Below, piece after piece: positions 14,249 to 23,356 of a stretch of 64,000 nt of DNA. A program made the position numbers and the translations under genes. The notes beneath the pieces were generated by a model. It saw nothing but the letters and a program-made list of their open reading frames with translations. It was not told the origin of the DNA and searched no databases. The stretch spans positions 62,001 to 126,000 of the forward strand of contig NZ_JNIJ01000008.1 in assembly GCF_000701345.1 (NCBI RefSeq). The letters run 5' to 3'. Each line of letters starts with the position of its first letter. Within the stretch, counting starts at the first letter, position 1. The stretch comes from Bradyrhizobium sp. URHD0069. Its GTDB lineage: Bacteria > Pseudomonadota > Alphaproteobacteria > Rhizobiales > Xanthobacteraceae.

Positions 14249-15207
14249 GGCCCCGGCGTAGCGTCGGTCACGGTCCCGGTCTTGGTGAAATCGCCCCCGC
14301 TGCCAGTGTTATTCGCAACGTCACTAGCCGGTCGGTTAAGGCGATACGTCGGCACTCCAAAAGCCTCTTCAGCAATCGCAGTATTTACAGGCCGTCCGCC
14401 GCTGATGAATTTGTCGATGTTCGTGGTCGGATCGATGTACTGACCGACCCAGATTTGAATATCGGCAAAAGCGATCCGAGGCCCAGCGATGCCGTCATAG
14501 GTCGGAATTCCAATCGGAATGCCGTTCAACTGCAAAGTAAAGCCTGGAACGAAGAACTCCGCCGAACCGCGCACGTTAACCCCGTCCAGATATGCAGGCG
14601 CATAGTAGGGCTGAATGGGTCCGCCAGAGCTGCCGTCAGCGCCGGTCGCGCTATACCAAAGCGTACCGTCAGAATCTGATCGGCCCCTTGGCGTAAAGTC
14701 CCCAGTTGTTAGGACCGCGACCTCGCTGCCATTAACAAAGGCCTTAGCAACTCCCCATGAAGTAGCATCCGCCTGGTCGTCAATGTCCGCAATATCAGCA
14801 ATCGATCCAACCCTCGAATCGGCACTGACATCGATAGTTAGAAACAGATGAAACCAAGTGTCGATCCTCATGCCGGGACTGGAAAAATCGAAGTTCGTCC
14901 CGGCAGAGAATTGGTTGGTCCCTATTTCAGCGCCCAATCCGTGTCCCTTGAAGTTATTGTCGGGATCTCCCGTAAAGCAGTCCTCGGACGTTAGAGCGTT
15001 TGTTACCCCACCCAGGCCGCAGCCGATCGATCCCGACGTTCCGTCGCCCGTATAACTAAGGAATAGACCGCCACCATTCGCCACATTGGGGCCAAAGCCG
15101 AAAATGGCTGCCCCCGTATCGGCAGCGCCGAGGTATTTCACCCACATGCTGATGGTGATCATGGGCGAGTTGGTGGCTGTAGCCGATGCCTGATTTATGT
15201 AGCCCAT
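14245..15207 (-). CDS. Putative tail-associated protein with LamG/ConA-like fold
   Basis: A 320-residue beta-rich protein, last gene of the tail operon. The opening INQASATATNSPMITISMWV followed by WFHLFLTIDVS, WGVAKAFVNGSEVA and FADIQIWVGQYIDP near the end matches the concanavalin A-like/LamG jelly-roll layout used by phage adhesion proteins. Likely a receptor-binding or appendage protein; sequence-level family not certain. Its 3' end meets the plus-strand CPBP gene. Confidence 0.55.
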   Translation of the reverse strand: MGYINQASATATNSPMITISMWVKYLGAADTGAAIFGFGPNVANGGGLFLSYTGDGTSGSIGCGLGGVTNALTSEDCFTGDPDNNFKGHGLGAEIGTNQFSAGTNFDFSSPGMRIDTWFHLFLTIDVSADSRVGSIADIADIDDQADATSWGVAKAFVNGSEVAVLTTGDFTPRGRSDSDGTLWYSATGADGSSGGPIQPYYAPAYLDGVNVRGSAEFFVPGFTLQLNGIPIGIPTYDGIAGPRIAFADIQIWVGQYIDPTTNIDKFISGGRPVNTAIAEEAFGVPTYRLNRPASDVANNTGSGGDFTKTGTVTDATPGP

Positions 15208-15312
15208 CAGATGTCCACCGGGCTACTTGCTTGTGAGAGATAGGCCACGTCATTAACCTTTCGGCCTTACGGCCCCTTGAATTCTGGCAACCAGTGCGCG
15301 AAACTGCCTGTT

Positions 15313-15522
15313 ATGAAGCAGCAAGATGAGAACGCTATTTCAAAATATTGGATTGAGATCGCCCTGCTCGGCTACATCCTGATCGGCGTCGTCACGGTTC
15401 TGACGATCGCGCTTTTCCGGTCTTGGCAGTCCGGCCCGACAATACTTCCCGTCAATATTGCGCTCGCCATACCGGAAGGCGCGATCTGGCCGGTCACGCT
15501 CTTCAAAGCGATCTTCGGTTAA
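15313..15522 (+). CDS. Short membrane protein inside the tail operon, opposite strand
   Basis: A 69-residue product, MKQQDENAISKYWIEIALLG, with one clear TM helix (EIALLGYILIGVVTVLTIAL). No good ribosome binding site is seen; it is supported only by open frame and composition. It sits between two minus-strand tail genes and overlaps the end of the lower one. Could be spurious. Confidence 0.35.
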   Translation: MKQQDENAISKYWIEIALLGYILIGVVTVLTIALFRSWQSGPTILPVNIALAIPEGAIWPVTLFKAIFG

Positions 15523-16154
15523 AGCGGCCACCCCGATGTAAAGCCGCTTGGTAACGTCCCGCTAAAACTACTTCCGCCGAAGTTTGCCGTTACTATTCCA
15601 CCGGAAGAATTCGCCCACGCAACCGCCGGGCTGAGCGTAGTCGCAGAGAAAGTTGATATACTAACGCCCCCTGTATTCGTGGCGGGATTGTCTGTTCCAG
15701 AACCGTTCCAGTTTCCTGACGGTGACTTGCGGAACCAGACCTTGTTGTTGTCCAGATCGACCGCGATGCCGATAATGTTGCCGTTGGCCAGAGCGCCGAG
15801 ACTGCGCCCCGAGTTGGCGTTGTTCGACCAGATCGCGCCGGATTGATATACGACGGCGCAACTCACCCCGTCGATGACAATGTTCGTATATGTTCCGGCC
15901 GCCGTTATGAGCCCCACCCCGCTGTTAGCTTCCGCCAACGTCAACGTCATCTCAAAATAATAGAGACCCGAATTCTTTGCCGTGGCGCTGCGCGCGCCAC
16001 CCACCGAGCCCGTGGCGTGTGTCGCAGTAAGTCCGGCATTGCTGATGGTAGCGCCGCTGTTGACGCCATTGAAGGTTGCGTATGGGCTAACGAAAGGCGC
16101 ACCATCAAGCGCCCCGCGCCCTACAATCAATCCTCGTCTGATCTGCCACATCAT
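15519..16154 (-). CDS. SPRY-like tail-associated protein
   Basis: A 211-residue protein. LYYFEMTLTLAEANSGVGLI, IIGIAVDLDNNKVWFRKSPS and LSPAVAWANSSGGIVTANFG give the beta-sandwich pattern of SPRY/ConA-like domains (KYYFEV and G.WF.ke signatures), often found in phage tail or capsid decoration proteins. ATG 16154 overlaps the upstream stop (ATGA). Possibly host-recognition or virion decoration. Confidence 0.6.
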   Translation of the reverse strand: MMWQIRRGLIVGRGALDGAPFVSPYATFNGVNSGATISNAGLTATHATGSVGGARSATAKNSGLYYFEMTLTLAEANSGVGLITAAGTYTNIVIDGVSCAVVYQSGAIWSNNANSGRSLGALANGNIIGIAVDLDNNKVWFRKSPSGNWNGSGTDNPATNTGGVSISTFSATTLSPAVAWANSSGGIVTANFGGSSFSGTLPSGFTSGWPL

Positions 16155-16789
16155 GCGGTGAAGTTTCCGAACGCGATGCAGGAAAGACCGGCGCCGGTCG
16201 TTAGTTTCCATGCGCCAGAAGTGCTCTTTGCACCCAAGACAATGGTGAACGGCGCGAGGTTCGATAGGCTGTCGGTGCCACCCGCAAATACCGGAATCGA
16301 AGTAGCGTTATCCAAGAGCGTCACAACGCCCGGTGATACCGAGGTTGGGATGACGGTAATGTGTGAGATATAATCCCCGGTCCCTCCGGTTGCGCCGAGC
16401 ACCTGTGCAGTCTGAGATGCTGCGACGGTTTCATATTCGGCGCTGGAGATGTCGGTGATTGAGACGGTTCCGGAAACCGGCTGCGTAACAGCCGAACCGT
16501 CCACCTTCCATGCCGTGGTGTTCGCGGTATTTCCCGGCTGCACTGTCCATGTGCCGGACTGAGTAACCGCACCAATGACGGCAGAGCCTGCTGACAACAC
16601 GATTCCGGTGAGCAGATCCTTTAACCGACCGAGGACAGTGTTCGCGGTCGGGTTCGCCGTGACCTTGCCAAGCACCTCCGCCTCCGCCTCATCATAGAGC
16701 GTATGGCCCATCAGATGGCCGTTGGTGCCAGTGTCCTTGGACTTGAATTTTGTAGTCGCCGGAATCGGTGAAGTGACGTTATCGGCCAT
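16151..16789 (-). CDS. Putative virion/tail protein
   Basis: A 212-residue Thr/Ser/Gly/Val-rich beta protein (TGIVLSAGSAVIGAVTQSGT, VQPGNTANTTAWKVDGSAVT, SITDISSAEYETVAASQTAQ) of the sort seen in phage tail tip or decoration proteins. It lies between the tip protein and the SPRY-like gene in the same operon. No named family. Confidence 0.55.
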   Translation of the reverse strand: MADNVTSPIPATTKFKSKDTGTNGHLMGHTLYDEAEAEVLGKVTANPTANTVLGRLKDLLTGIVLSAGSAVIGAVTQSGTWTVQPGNTANTTAWKVDGSAVTQPVSGTVSITDISSAEYETVAASQTAQVLGATGGTGDYISHITVIPTSVSPGVVTLLDNATSIPVFAGGTDSLSNLAPFTIVLGAKSTSGAWKLTTGAGLSCIAFGNFTA

Positions 16790-16798
16790 TGTGGTGTC

Positions 16799-18391
16799 CT
16801 ATTCGATCAAAAGTAAGAAGTCATCGTCGGCGGTGCCGCCACCTTCTGACACATCCGCAACCGTTACCGTGATGGTTTGCGTATCGGTCATAGACCCGTC
16901 CGAGACTTGAACGATGACGACGTAAGCGTTGTCGCTGTCTGCGTCGGTTGGCGTCTCGTAGTCAGGCGCAACCAGGAACGCCAAGACGCCTGTACTCGCG
17001 CCTATACCGAACAGTGCGGCATCGGCCCCGCCGCTGATCGAATATGTCAGCGGATCGCCATTGGCGTCGGTCGCGGTTACCGTCGTGACGGCCGTGGTGT
17101 TTTCGTTGATCGTAATCGAGGCTGTACTGCCGCCGCCATTCGAGGTGATGACCGGGGCGACGTTGGCGAACGTCGAGAAATCAACCCGTTCGGCTTCAAT
17201 TTCGATGGCGTGGTCGGACGCCCGCCTTGCGATCGATATAATCCGTGCCGTCAACGAAATGTCGGGATCGTCGCTGAAGTCAAAGATGTCCCCCGGCTCC
17301 ATGCCATAGAGAGCCATCTTTGCGGTAAATCGCATTTTCTTGCGCGCGATATCATCGATTTGAAGCGAGTCGTTAACGAGGGTTGACGCCTCCGCAAATG
17401 TCATGCCGATCGGCAGCTCAATGGTTTCGGAGTCCTGCGATGCTGTAAGAGGAACAGGGAATCTCTCAAGCTGGGCCGTGGCAGTGTTGAAGTCGTTGTC
17501 TCGTCCGGTATCGATGAAGCCCAAAGCACGATCACTAGTGATGCTGAGAGGGCTATCCCACACCAGCTCAATATCATTAGCGAGCATGTTGCTTCGTACA
17601 ATCGTGGCGCTTATCGCGTCGTCCGCGCTATTTTCAATTACGCGCAGCTTGTCAGTTGCCGTGATGTTCCAGTGGCGAAAAATGCTCCGCAACCCAGCAA
17701 GAAACGGGATGAACTGCGTGTTCTGCCCGACGATCCAGAATTTATCCGAGCCGCTGACATCGAACTCAAATTCGCTGTCGTCATATCTGGCATAGCGAGC
17801 GAGTGCCGCTAATGCATCGTTGCGCGTGATGCTGTCGGCCTCATGCACAAAGATCGACGCGAACGGGATTTCATTGTTGAATAATGACAGCGGGCAGTTG
17901 ATGACCTCGACGCAGATATGGGAACGGTAGGCGGTCGCATTGGAGCCATATCGGGTGATGCTGCTGGCGAACGGGGTCTGCGTTTCCGTTCCCGTCTTGA
18001 CGTTCACCGTCATGCCCGCGAATGGCGTCCCGATGGAGCCGCCGGCAGAAGTCCACGACTCTGTTCCGTTCAATCTAAGGCTAGTGATGGTCCGCGTCGC
18101 GCCCGGCGTCGCCGCGACCGCGCACGTCGCGATGAACGACACGACGCTGACGCTGCTAACCGTCTCAAGAAATGGCCCCTCGATTATCCGGCAGCCCATC
18201 AGACTCTCGCCACCGACGAAGACCGGGATTTCCTTGCCGAATAGCGCGCCCTCAAGCGCGGTCTGCTCAACGCCGGTTAGGGTTGATTTGGCTGAGTCGG
18301 TTAACGCTGGCGCGACGTAGAATGGACTTGCCAGCCCTATGAACGGTTCTGTCAACCGGCTGGAAAACGGGGCGGATAGCGCGCGGGCCAT
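16799..18391 (-). CDS. Tail tip/baseplate-type protein with cadherin-like C-terminus
   Basis: A 530-residue protein. The N-terminal 400 residues (GESLMGCRIIEGPFLETVSS, RNDALAALARYARYDDSEFE, LRSIFRHWNITATDKLRVIE) sit where the tail hub/tip protein is expected, after DUF2163. From about residue 405 a cadherin-like repeat follows (NVAPVITSNGGGSTASITIN, VTATDANGDPLTYSISGGAD, VVIVQVSDGSMTDTQTITVT), with DANGD and DAD-like calcium-site residues. This C-terminal domain probably projects and binds a surface ligand. The start overlaps the DUF2163 stop. Confidence 0.7.
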   Translation of the reverse strand: MARALSAPFSSRLTEPFIGLASPFYVAPALTDSAKSTLTGVEQTALEGALFGKEIPVFVGGESLMGCRIIEGPFLETVSSVSVVSFIATCAVAATPGATRTITSLRLNGTESWTSAGGSIGTPFAGMTVNVKTGTETQTPFASSITRYGSNATAYRSHICVEVINCPLSLFNNEIPFASIFVHEADSITRNDALAALARYARYDDSEFEFDVSGSDKFWIVGQNTQFIPFLAGLRSIFRHWNITATDKLRVIENSADDAISATIVRSNMLANDIELVWDSPLSITSDRALGFIDTGRDNDFNTATAQLERFPVPLTASQDSETIELPIGMTFAEASTLVNDSLQIDDIARKKMRFTAKMALYGMEPGDIFDFSDDPDISLTARIISIARRASDHAIEIEAERVDFSTFANVAPVITSNGGGSTASITINENTTAVTTVTATDANGDPLTYSISGGADAALFGIGASTGVLAFLVAPDYETPTDADSDNAYVVIVQVSDGSMTDTQTITVTVADVSEGGGTADDDFLLLIE

Positions 18392-19566
18392 CAGTCCGAC
18401 CCCGCCGCAAACTCAACCGCGAATGGCGCGTAACCGCCGACGACAGGCGCGCCCGGATCGTCGGTCGGGCCAGGGAACGGCGTCACACCAGGAACGATGG
18501 TCGACGTGACTATCTTCGATCCGGTGAGATGATCGAAACCGCGATAATTGTTCTTGTTGTTGTACTTATCGAGACACATGCCCGGTGTCTTGTCGCAGTC
18601 GGGCGCGATCTCGCCGGCGTCCCCGACCATTAGCAATTCCGCGATCGGCTGGATCAACTCCACTTGAAACGTCGTGCCGTCCCACGCCCTGATCTTGGCA
18701 GCCCGGTTTTTCATGTAGCCGGTAAGCATTTTGATGCGCCCCGGCCCGTACCATGAGTTCACAGATGCTCTCGGGTCCGGAAGCGCCGTTAGAAACAGAT
18801 TGCGAGAATTGACAACAGAGGCGACCACGAACGACCGCGCCCATGCGTTCTTGGTCGTCCACGTCACGCCGCCGTCTACGGTCGTTGCGTCAACCGTGGT
18901 GGAATATGCCGGCGCCGTGTCTGCGGTTATCCCCGTCGTGATCGCTGTGCATTCGAGATAGACGTTGTTGTAACTGGCCGGAGAGCCCGACAGAAACCGC
19001 CGCCGGTCACCTACAGCGATAGTCTCCGATGTCTCAACGTCGTGGAGGTCTCTGCTGCCTTCCTCAACATCCGGGAAGGTCGGTATTTTGCAGCGGCGCG
19101 GATCTCCAAAATTAGCATCGCAGGGTATGCCGTATTTCCGAACAAAGACGTCGCGCGGAGTCGAGAACTTCCCGACAATATCGAACGTGGCCTTCCGGTC
19201 TATGCCGTACCTGATGTCGCCGATGATCTTCCCGATGAACAGGAAATATCGTTGGTCGGGCGAGGTCGCCGCGGCGTTGATGATGTCGATCTCAACAAGA
19301 GCATTTTCAAATTGTCCGGTATCAACGTCTCGAGGATCGAACAGCCCGCTCCGCTCCATGGAGACGGAAAGACTTGTACTGGGGACCGTCCCGTCATTGC
19401 GCTCGGTGAAGTCCGAAAGCGAAAGACCGGGAGACGGGAGCCATGTGTCCCCGCCGTTTGTAATCGCCAGCATTGAATTGCTGACGCGAATGATCGTCTC
19501 GTCACGCCGCGTAATAGTAATGATCGCCCGCAACCGCGGGTTTGCACTTAAGGTAATCGTCCTCAT
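18391..19566 (-). CDS. DUF2163/BR0599-family tail protein
   Basis: A 391-residue protein of the DUF2163 (phage BR0599-like, GTA tail-tip) family. N-terminal FTERNDGTVPSTSLSVSMER; typical C-terminal Cys region APDCDKTPGMCLDKYNNKNN then YRGFDHLTGSKI. In GTA-like tails the family forms part of the distal tail hub and can carry iron-sulfur-coordinating Cys. It overlaps the DUF2460 gene by four bases. Confidence 0.8.
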   Translation of the reverse strand: MRTITLSANPRLRAIITITRRDETIIRVSNSMLAITNGGDTWLPSPGLSLSDFTERNDGTVPSTSLSVSMERSGLFDPRDVDTGQFENALVEIDIINAAATSPDQRYFLFIGKIIGDIRYGIDRKATFDIVGKFSTPRDVFVRKYGIPCDANFGDPRRCKIPTFPDVEEGSRDLHDVETSETIAVGDRRRFLSGSPASYNNVYLECTAITTGITADTAPAYSTTVDATTVDGGVTWTTKNAWARSFVVASVVNSRNLFLTALPDPRASVNSWYGPGRIKMLTGYMKNRAAKIRAWDGTTFQVELIQPIAELLMVGDAGEIAPDCDKTPGMCLDKYNNKNNYRGFDHLTGSKIVTSTIVPGVTPFPGPTDDPGAPVVGGYAPFAVEFAAGSD

Positions 19567-20201
19567 TCGCCGGGGGCTTCCCGGATCGTGATGCCCTTGA
19601 CGAACTCGACTTCAGAGGCTTGCAGAGTCGTCTCGATCTGATCGGCAACGAAAAACATCGCCGTGTCGTAATCGAAATCAGCGGTAAGGGCGTGTCCAAG
19701 CGGGGCAGTAACTGTGATGCTCCCCAATGCCCCTAGCGTCCACAGCGCGGGGCTTGTGGCGAGTGCAACGCCATTGGCGTAGATCACCATCGCCAATGCC
19801 AAGGGGTGATAGATGGGCTTGTAAACCGTATGCAGCGCCCCGCCGTCAGCATCGCGCGCTGTCTTGGCTATGCCGAGTTGGTACACGGCAGCCGTCCCAG
19901 TGCCAAAGGCAGGGGCGCGATTCAAAAGCAGCGGCTGCGCTGTCGCAACACGATCACGCACAAGCGGCGGCCTGACCAAGAACGATCGCTCAGGCCCGTT
20001 CTGAGTGAAGAACAAATCCTCCACTTCCTGGGATTGTTCTGGCAATGGCGAAACGGTTAGCTCAAGCAATGGGAAATCGTACTTGCCCAAGCGCCCATCA
20101 ATGCCGGAATCTCCCGGCTGCGTGGCCGTGCTTGTGACCAAACGCCGGATGGCCCCGACGAGAACATCATCGGGGAAGTAGGTCAGATCAGCGGTTGCCA
20201 T
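19563..20201 (-). CDS. DUF2460-like distal tail protein
   Basis: A 212-residue protein: LTYFPDDVLVGAIRRLVTST at the N-terminus, SFLVRPPLVRDRVATAQPLL in the middle and TADFDYDTAMFFVADQIETT near the C-terminus, the pattern of DUF2460 (GTA distal tail protein) with FDV..RFD-like end. It lies directly after the tape measure gene, as in GTA-like operons. Confidence 0.75.
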   Translation of the reverse strand: MATADLTYFPDDVLVGAIRRLVTSTATQPGDSGIDGRLGKYDFPLLELTVSPLPEQSQEVEDLFFTQNGPERSFLVRPPLVRDRVATAQPLLLNRAPAFGTGTAAVYQLGIAKTARDADGGALHTVYKPIYHPLALAMVIYANGVALATSPALWTLGALGSITVTAPLGHALTADFDYDTAMFFVADQIETTLQASEVEFVKGITIREAPGE

Positions 20202-20204
20202 GGA

Positions 20205-22808
20205 TTATCCTGCCGCCGAAACGAAACCTTGGGCGCGCTGCATCGCATTGCGACGGCGCTGGGGCGTGTCGCTTCCCGAGACAACGATGTTCTGAGTTAG
20301 ATTCGTTGTTCTTGACGATCGATTGTCGTTGCTCTGCCCTGCCGGCGTGACCTGGATGTGCTCGCCAGCCGTCAGCATCATGTGCACGGGCACTTTATCG
20401 ACACCGCTTGGACCTTGGACAATCCCGTCAAGGCCAGTTGCCGCGTGGTAATACCCGATCTGCGGCATCGCGCCGTGACCTTGCTGGTAGAGCGGATTTA
20501 GCGTGGCCTGTGTCGATGCATCCACGCTGTCTTTGAGTGAGTCGAGCGATTGCGTCAGGGTTACGATTTGCTGATTGCGTGCGATGGTTTCAGGGAGCGT
20601 GTTCAACCATGCTATTTCTTCCGTAATGTTCGCCCGTTTGACGCCGTTGTCGTTCGTCTGCGCGTTCTTCAATTCGTAGAGAGATTGAAGCGTGCTAATC
20701 ATGCTTTGGTCTGTCGCGGCATAGGAACCACCACCACGAAGGTCTCCAGTCGGCTGCTGCTGCACGTTTTTGATTGCGGCATCGAGACCATTCGGCAGTC
20801 CCATGGCTGCGGCCTGATCGCTGGTCTGGTTTACCTCTTGCCTTCCACGATACCCCAACGGATCCCATGATGATGTATATTGCGTTCCCTTCGGGACATC
20901 GAAGCTGCCAGAGCCGCCGGGCGCGGCAGCGGCGGCATCTTGCATATCTTGTGATGCTTGATTGATTGAGTCCTGCGCGCTATCCGCCGCATTCGCTGCG
21001 CGCACCATGCTTTGTTCGAATTGATGGGCATAATCGGCGGACTTCGCCAAATTGTTTCTAAGTGTTTCGCTACGCAGTGCTGCCGCGGCGGTCTCCGTAG
21101 CGCCTCCAGCAATCGCGTTCTTGTAAGCAATCGCTGCCGCTGTCGTCGCCTCCGTTCCGTTCTGATGCGCCCGGATCATCGCAGTTGAGTCTCTTAGTGA
21201 CTGGACGCGGTCCATTACCGCCTTTGTTGCATTCGCCTCCGACAAGGCCATCTTGTCCGCAGCAATCTGCTCCGCATCAACGTCACTCATGCTGGCACGC
21301 TTTGCCGCACTGTAAGCAGCGGCGTATTGCGCGGCTTGACGCTCGGATTCGCTTGTGGCGCGAACGATTGCGAGTTGGTCCTGGAGCGCTTCAAGTTGAA
21401 GCGCAGCCTTGATGCTGACTCCTGTGCCGGCCCACTCCTCTCTGACTCTGGCGATCTCGTTATTGTAATTAACGGTCTCAGCCATCGCCTCTTTGGTGAG
21501 CGCGAGTTGGTTCTGTATGGCAGTTGCGGCGGCATCGTTGAACCCACCGAGACCTTGAGCGCCAGCCGATTCGCGCGCCTTGTTCAGGTCGTCCTGTAGC
21601 TTTATCAGCTTTTCATAGGCCCCAATCTGGGGCAACAACTGCCTGACAGCATCGTCGCCGCCCCGCGAATCCGATGCGAACTGCGATTGGTTTTTTTCTG
21701 ACTCAACTTCAAGTGGGCTTCGCCGATCGCCCGGCAGCGAAAATGTGAGCGACTTGCCCAACTGGTTCGCGGTGGCGTCCAACTGGTTTGCAAGGAAATT
21801 GTAAGCCTTGGTTAGAATATCAACGCTGTCGGCGGCCTTCTTGTTCTGCTCCTCTATCGCCTTCAGGATGATCTTCTGCGCTTCCTGCCTTTCGCCTGTA
21901 GCCTGAAGCGTCGAGATATATTGAAGCGTCCGACCGTCAAGCGTGCCGTATATTTTGTCGAGGTCTTGCGCCCCCTTCACCAGATCGCCAGAGAGGGCCG
22001 CCGCAAGCGTCTTGGTAGCCTCGGCGGCATCCTTGCCAGTGAGAACGGAGAAGCCATATACGGCGTCCCCAAGGCCCTTAAGCTGGTCTACAGCAATGTT
22101 GCCGGTCTTGGTGAACTCAATGGCGGCATCACGCGCCTGACTGACCGAAAGCCCGGTTGCCGTCGCATTGGCAGATGCGAACTTGTTGATGTCGGAAATG
22201 GTGGTGCCGGTACGGCGGCCGATACCGATCAGGGCTTGGTCAATTGCCGTCTGCGCCGTCAACCACTGATAGGCCAGCACGCCCGCGCCAACCGCCGCAG
22301 CCGCAGCCGCGACACCAAGCAACGTGACCGCGCCAACAGCCCGCAGATAGGATATATTGGCGGCGCTGGCGGCGGCGTCGGATTCACTGACCGCGCCGGA
22401 TGCGCCCGCTACTCTGGCCTCCATTTCCTTGAAGGAAATGCCCGCGCGATCAGCGGCAGACTGCGTGGCGCGCGTTACAGTATCGGTTTCGGCAAAGGTC
22501 TTATTGAAAGACCCAACCACCTTCGCTGCAGCAGCGGCGGCGTTGCTTGTGGCGTCTACCACCTTTTTGGCGGTTTCAGACGCCTTCCCAATACCGCTGA
22601 CGATCTTCTCAGCACCGTCAGAGGCTTGCTTGAACTTGCCGCCCATGTCGGACGCAGACGACCCTAGTCCAACGAACTTGCTACTGGCCTTGTCGGCGTT
22701 GTCGCCCGCCTCCTTCGCCGTATCGGAAAATTCCTTGAGCTTGTCCGTTCCCTGTTCAAGGCCTTTGGAATCGACCTCGAGGCCTAATTTCGCGACGTCA
22801 TCTGCCAT
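20205..22808 (-). CDS. Tail tape measure protein
   Basis: An 867-residue protein, the longest in the window. N-terminal part repetitive and helical (AKLGLEVDSKGLEQGTDKLK, KVVDATSNAAAAAAKVVGSF), one strongly hydrophobic segment (YLRAVGAVTLLGVAAAAAAV), long coiled-coil middle with GKDAAEATKTLAAALSG typical of the tape measure family. The C-terminus has MPQIGYYHAATGLDGIVQGP and VHMMLTAGEHIQVTPAGQSN, a motif usual at tape measure ends. Length implies a tail of roughly 130 nm if 1.5 A per residue holds. Confidence 0.9.
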   Translation of the reverse strand: MADDVAKLGLEVDSKGLEQGTDKLKEFSDTAKEAGDNADKASSKFVGLGSSASDMGGKFKQASDGAEKIVSGIGKASETAKKVVDATSNAAAAAAKVVGSFNKTFAETDTVTRATQSAADRAGISFKEMEARVAGASGAVSESDAAASAANISYLRAVGAVTLLGVAAAAAAVGAGVLAYQWLTAQTAIDQALIGIGRRTGTTISDINKFASANATATGLSVSQARDAAIEFTKTGNIAVDQLKGLGDAVYGFSVLTGKDAAEATKTLAAALSGDLVKGAQDLDKIYGTLDGRTLQYISTLQATGERQEAQKIILKAIEEQNKKAADSVDILTKAYNFLANQLDATANQLGKSLTFSLPGDRRSPLEVESEKNQSQFASDSRGGDDAVRQLLPQIGAYEKLIKLQDDLNKARESAGAQGLGGFNDAAATAIQNQLALTKEAMAETVNYNNEIARVREEWAGTGVSIKAALQLEALQDQLAIVRATSESERQAAQYAAAYSAAKRASMSDVDAEQIAADKMALSEANATKAVMDRVQSLRDSTAMIRAHQNGTEATTAAAIAYKNAIAGGATETAAAALRSETLRNNLAKSADYAHQFEQSMVRAANAADSAQDSINQASQDMQDAAAAAPGGSGSFDVPKGTQYTSSWDPLGYRGRQEVNQTSDQAAAMGLPNGLDAAIKNVQQQPTGDLRGGGSYAATDQSMISTLQSLYELKNAQTNDNGVKRANITEEIAWLNTLPETIARNQQIVTLTQSLDSLKDSVDASTQATLNPLYQQGHGAMPQIGYYHAATGLDGIVQGPSGVDKVPVHMMLTAGEHIQVTPAGQSNDNRSSRTTNLTQNIVVSGSDTPQRRRNAMQRAQGFVSAAG

Positions 22809-23046
22809 GCTTGACGCCCTCTCTCTTGGCTAGTGCGACCAGGGATTTGAACAAAGGTGATTTTTCAGTCTGAGTGACGCGCGCAAACACGTCGCCGCTC
22901 TTCCAATTCAGCATTCGCATGCGTCCATAGAAGGCATTGACGAGGTATTGCATCGAAGAATTGTTGGTTTCTTCCTCGGTGAGGCCAAGCCAGCCGCCGC
23001 CGATCTCTTCAAGCCACGCGAAATAATCCGCGTGGCTTACGATTCC
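22798..23046 (-). CDS. Tail assembly chaperone, -1 frameshift extension (T part)
   Basis: An open frame of about 80 codons (HADYFAWLEEIGGGWLGLTE, EETNNSSMQYLVNAFYGRMR, MLNWKSGDVFARVTQTEKS) ending at TGA 22798-22800, just inside the tape measure start. It has no ATG/GTG/TTG before its middle; the frame is open through the end of the 23037-23354 gene in the -1 phase. This is the lambda G/GT-type arrangement: a fraction of ribosomes slip near the G run at 23045-23049 (TCG GGG GAA) to make a fused chaperone. Slip site not proven. Confidence 0.7.
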   Translation of the reverse strand, partial: GIVSHADYFAWLEEIGGGWLGLTEEETNNSSMQYLVNAFYGRMRMLNWKSGDVFARVTQTEKSPLFKSLVALAKREGVKHGR

Positions 23047-23354
23047 CCCGATTTGGAATCTCCGGCCGCCTCTACCGGCTTGCCGCCATTGGCGAGATAG
23101 CCGACATAGAGCGCCAAGGGGTTGACGAGCGAGTAAAGTCCGGAGGTGTAGACCGCCTCTTCGACTTCCTGCGGCTTCTTGTTCATCCCGGCCGCAACGA
23201 CAGTGACATAAAAGTCCATGTCATACGCCAGCAGCCGGTTTAACACCTGCTGAAATCCCCCGGCCGCATTGACCTTTTTCGCTGCGCCCAGTGAAGGACG
23301 CAGCGTTTCTGTCTTGCCGTCGAGCGTGATCTCGACCTCTCCAACGCCAGCCAT
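23037..23354 (-). CDS. Tail assembly chaperone (G part)
   Basis: A 105-residue protein from ATG 23354, two bases after the tail tube stop. VEITLDGKTETLRPSLGAAK and NRLLAYDMDFYVTVVAAGMN with a final LALYVGYLANGGKPVEA fit GTA/lambda-like tail chaperones, which prevent premature tail tube polymerisation on the tape measure. Its 3' end encodes the probable -1 slip site that leads into the T extension. Confidence 0.75.
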   Translation of the reverse strand: MAGVGEVEITLDGKTETLRPSLGAAKKVNAAGGFQQVLNRLLAYDMDFYVTVVAAGMNKKPQEVEEAVYTSGLYSLVNPLALYVGYLANGGKPVEAAGDSKSGES

Positions 23355-23356
23355 GA

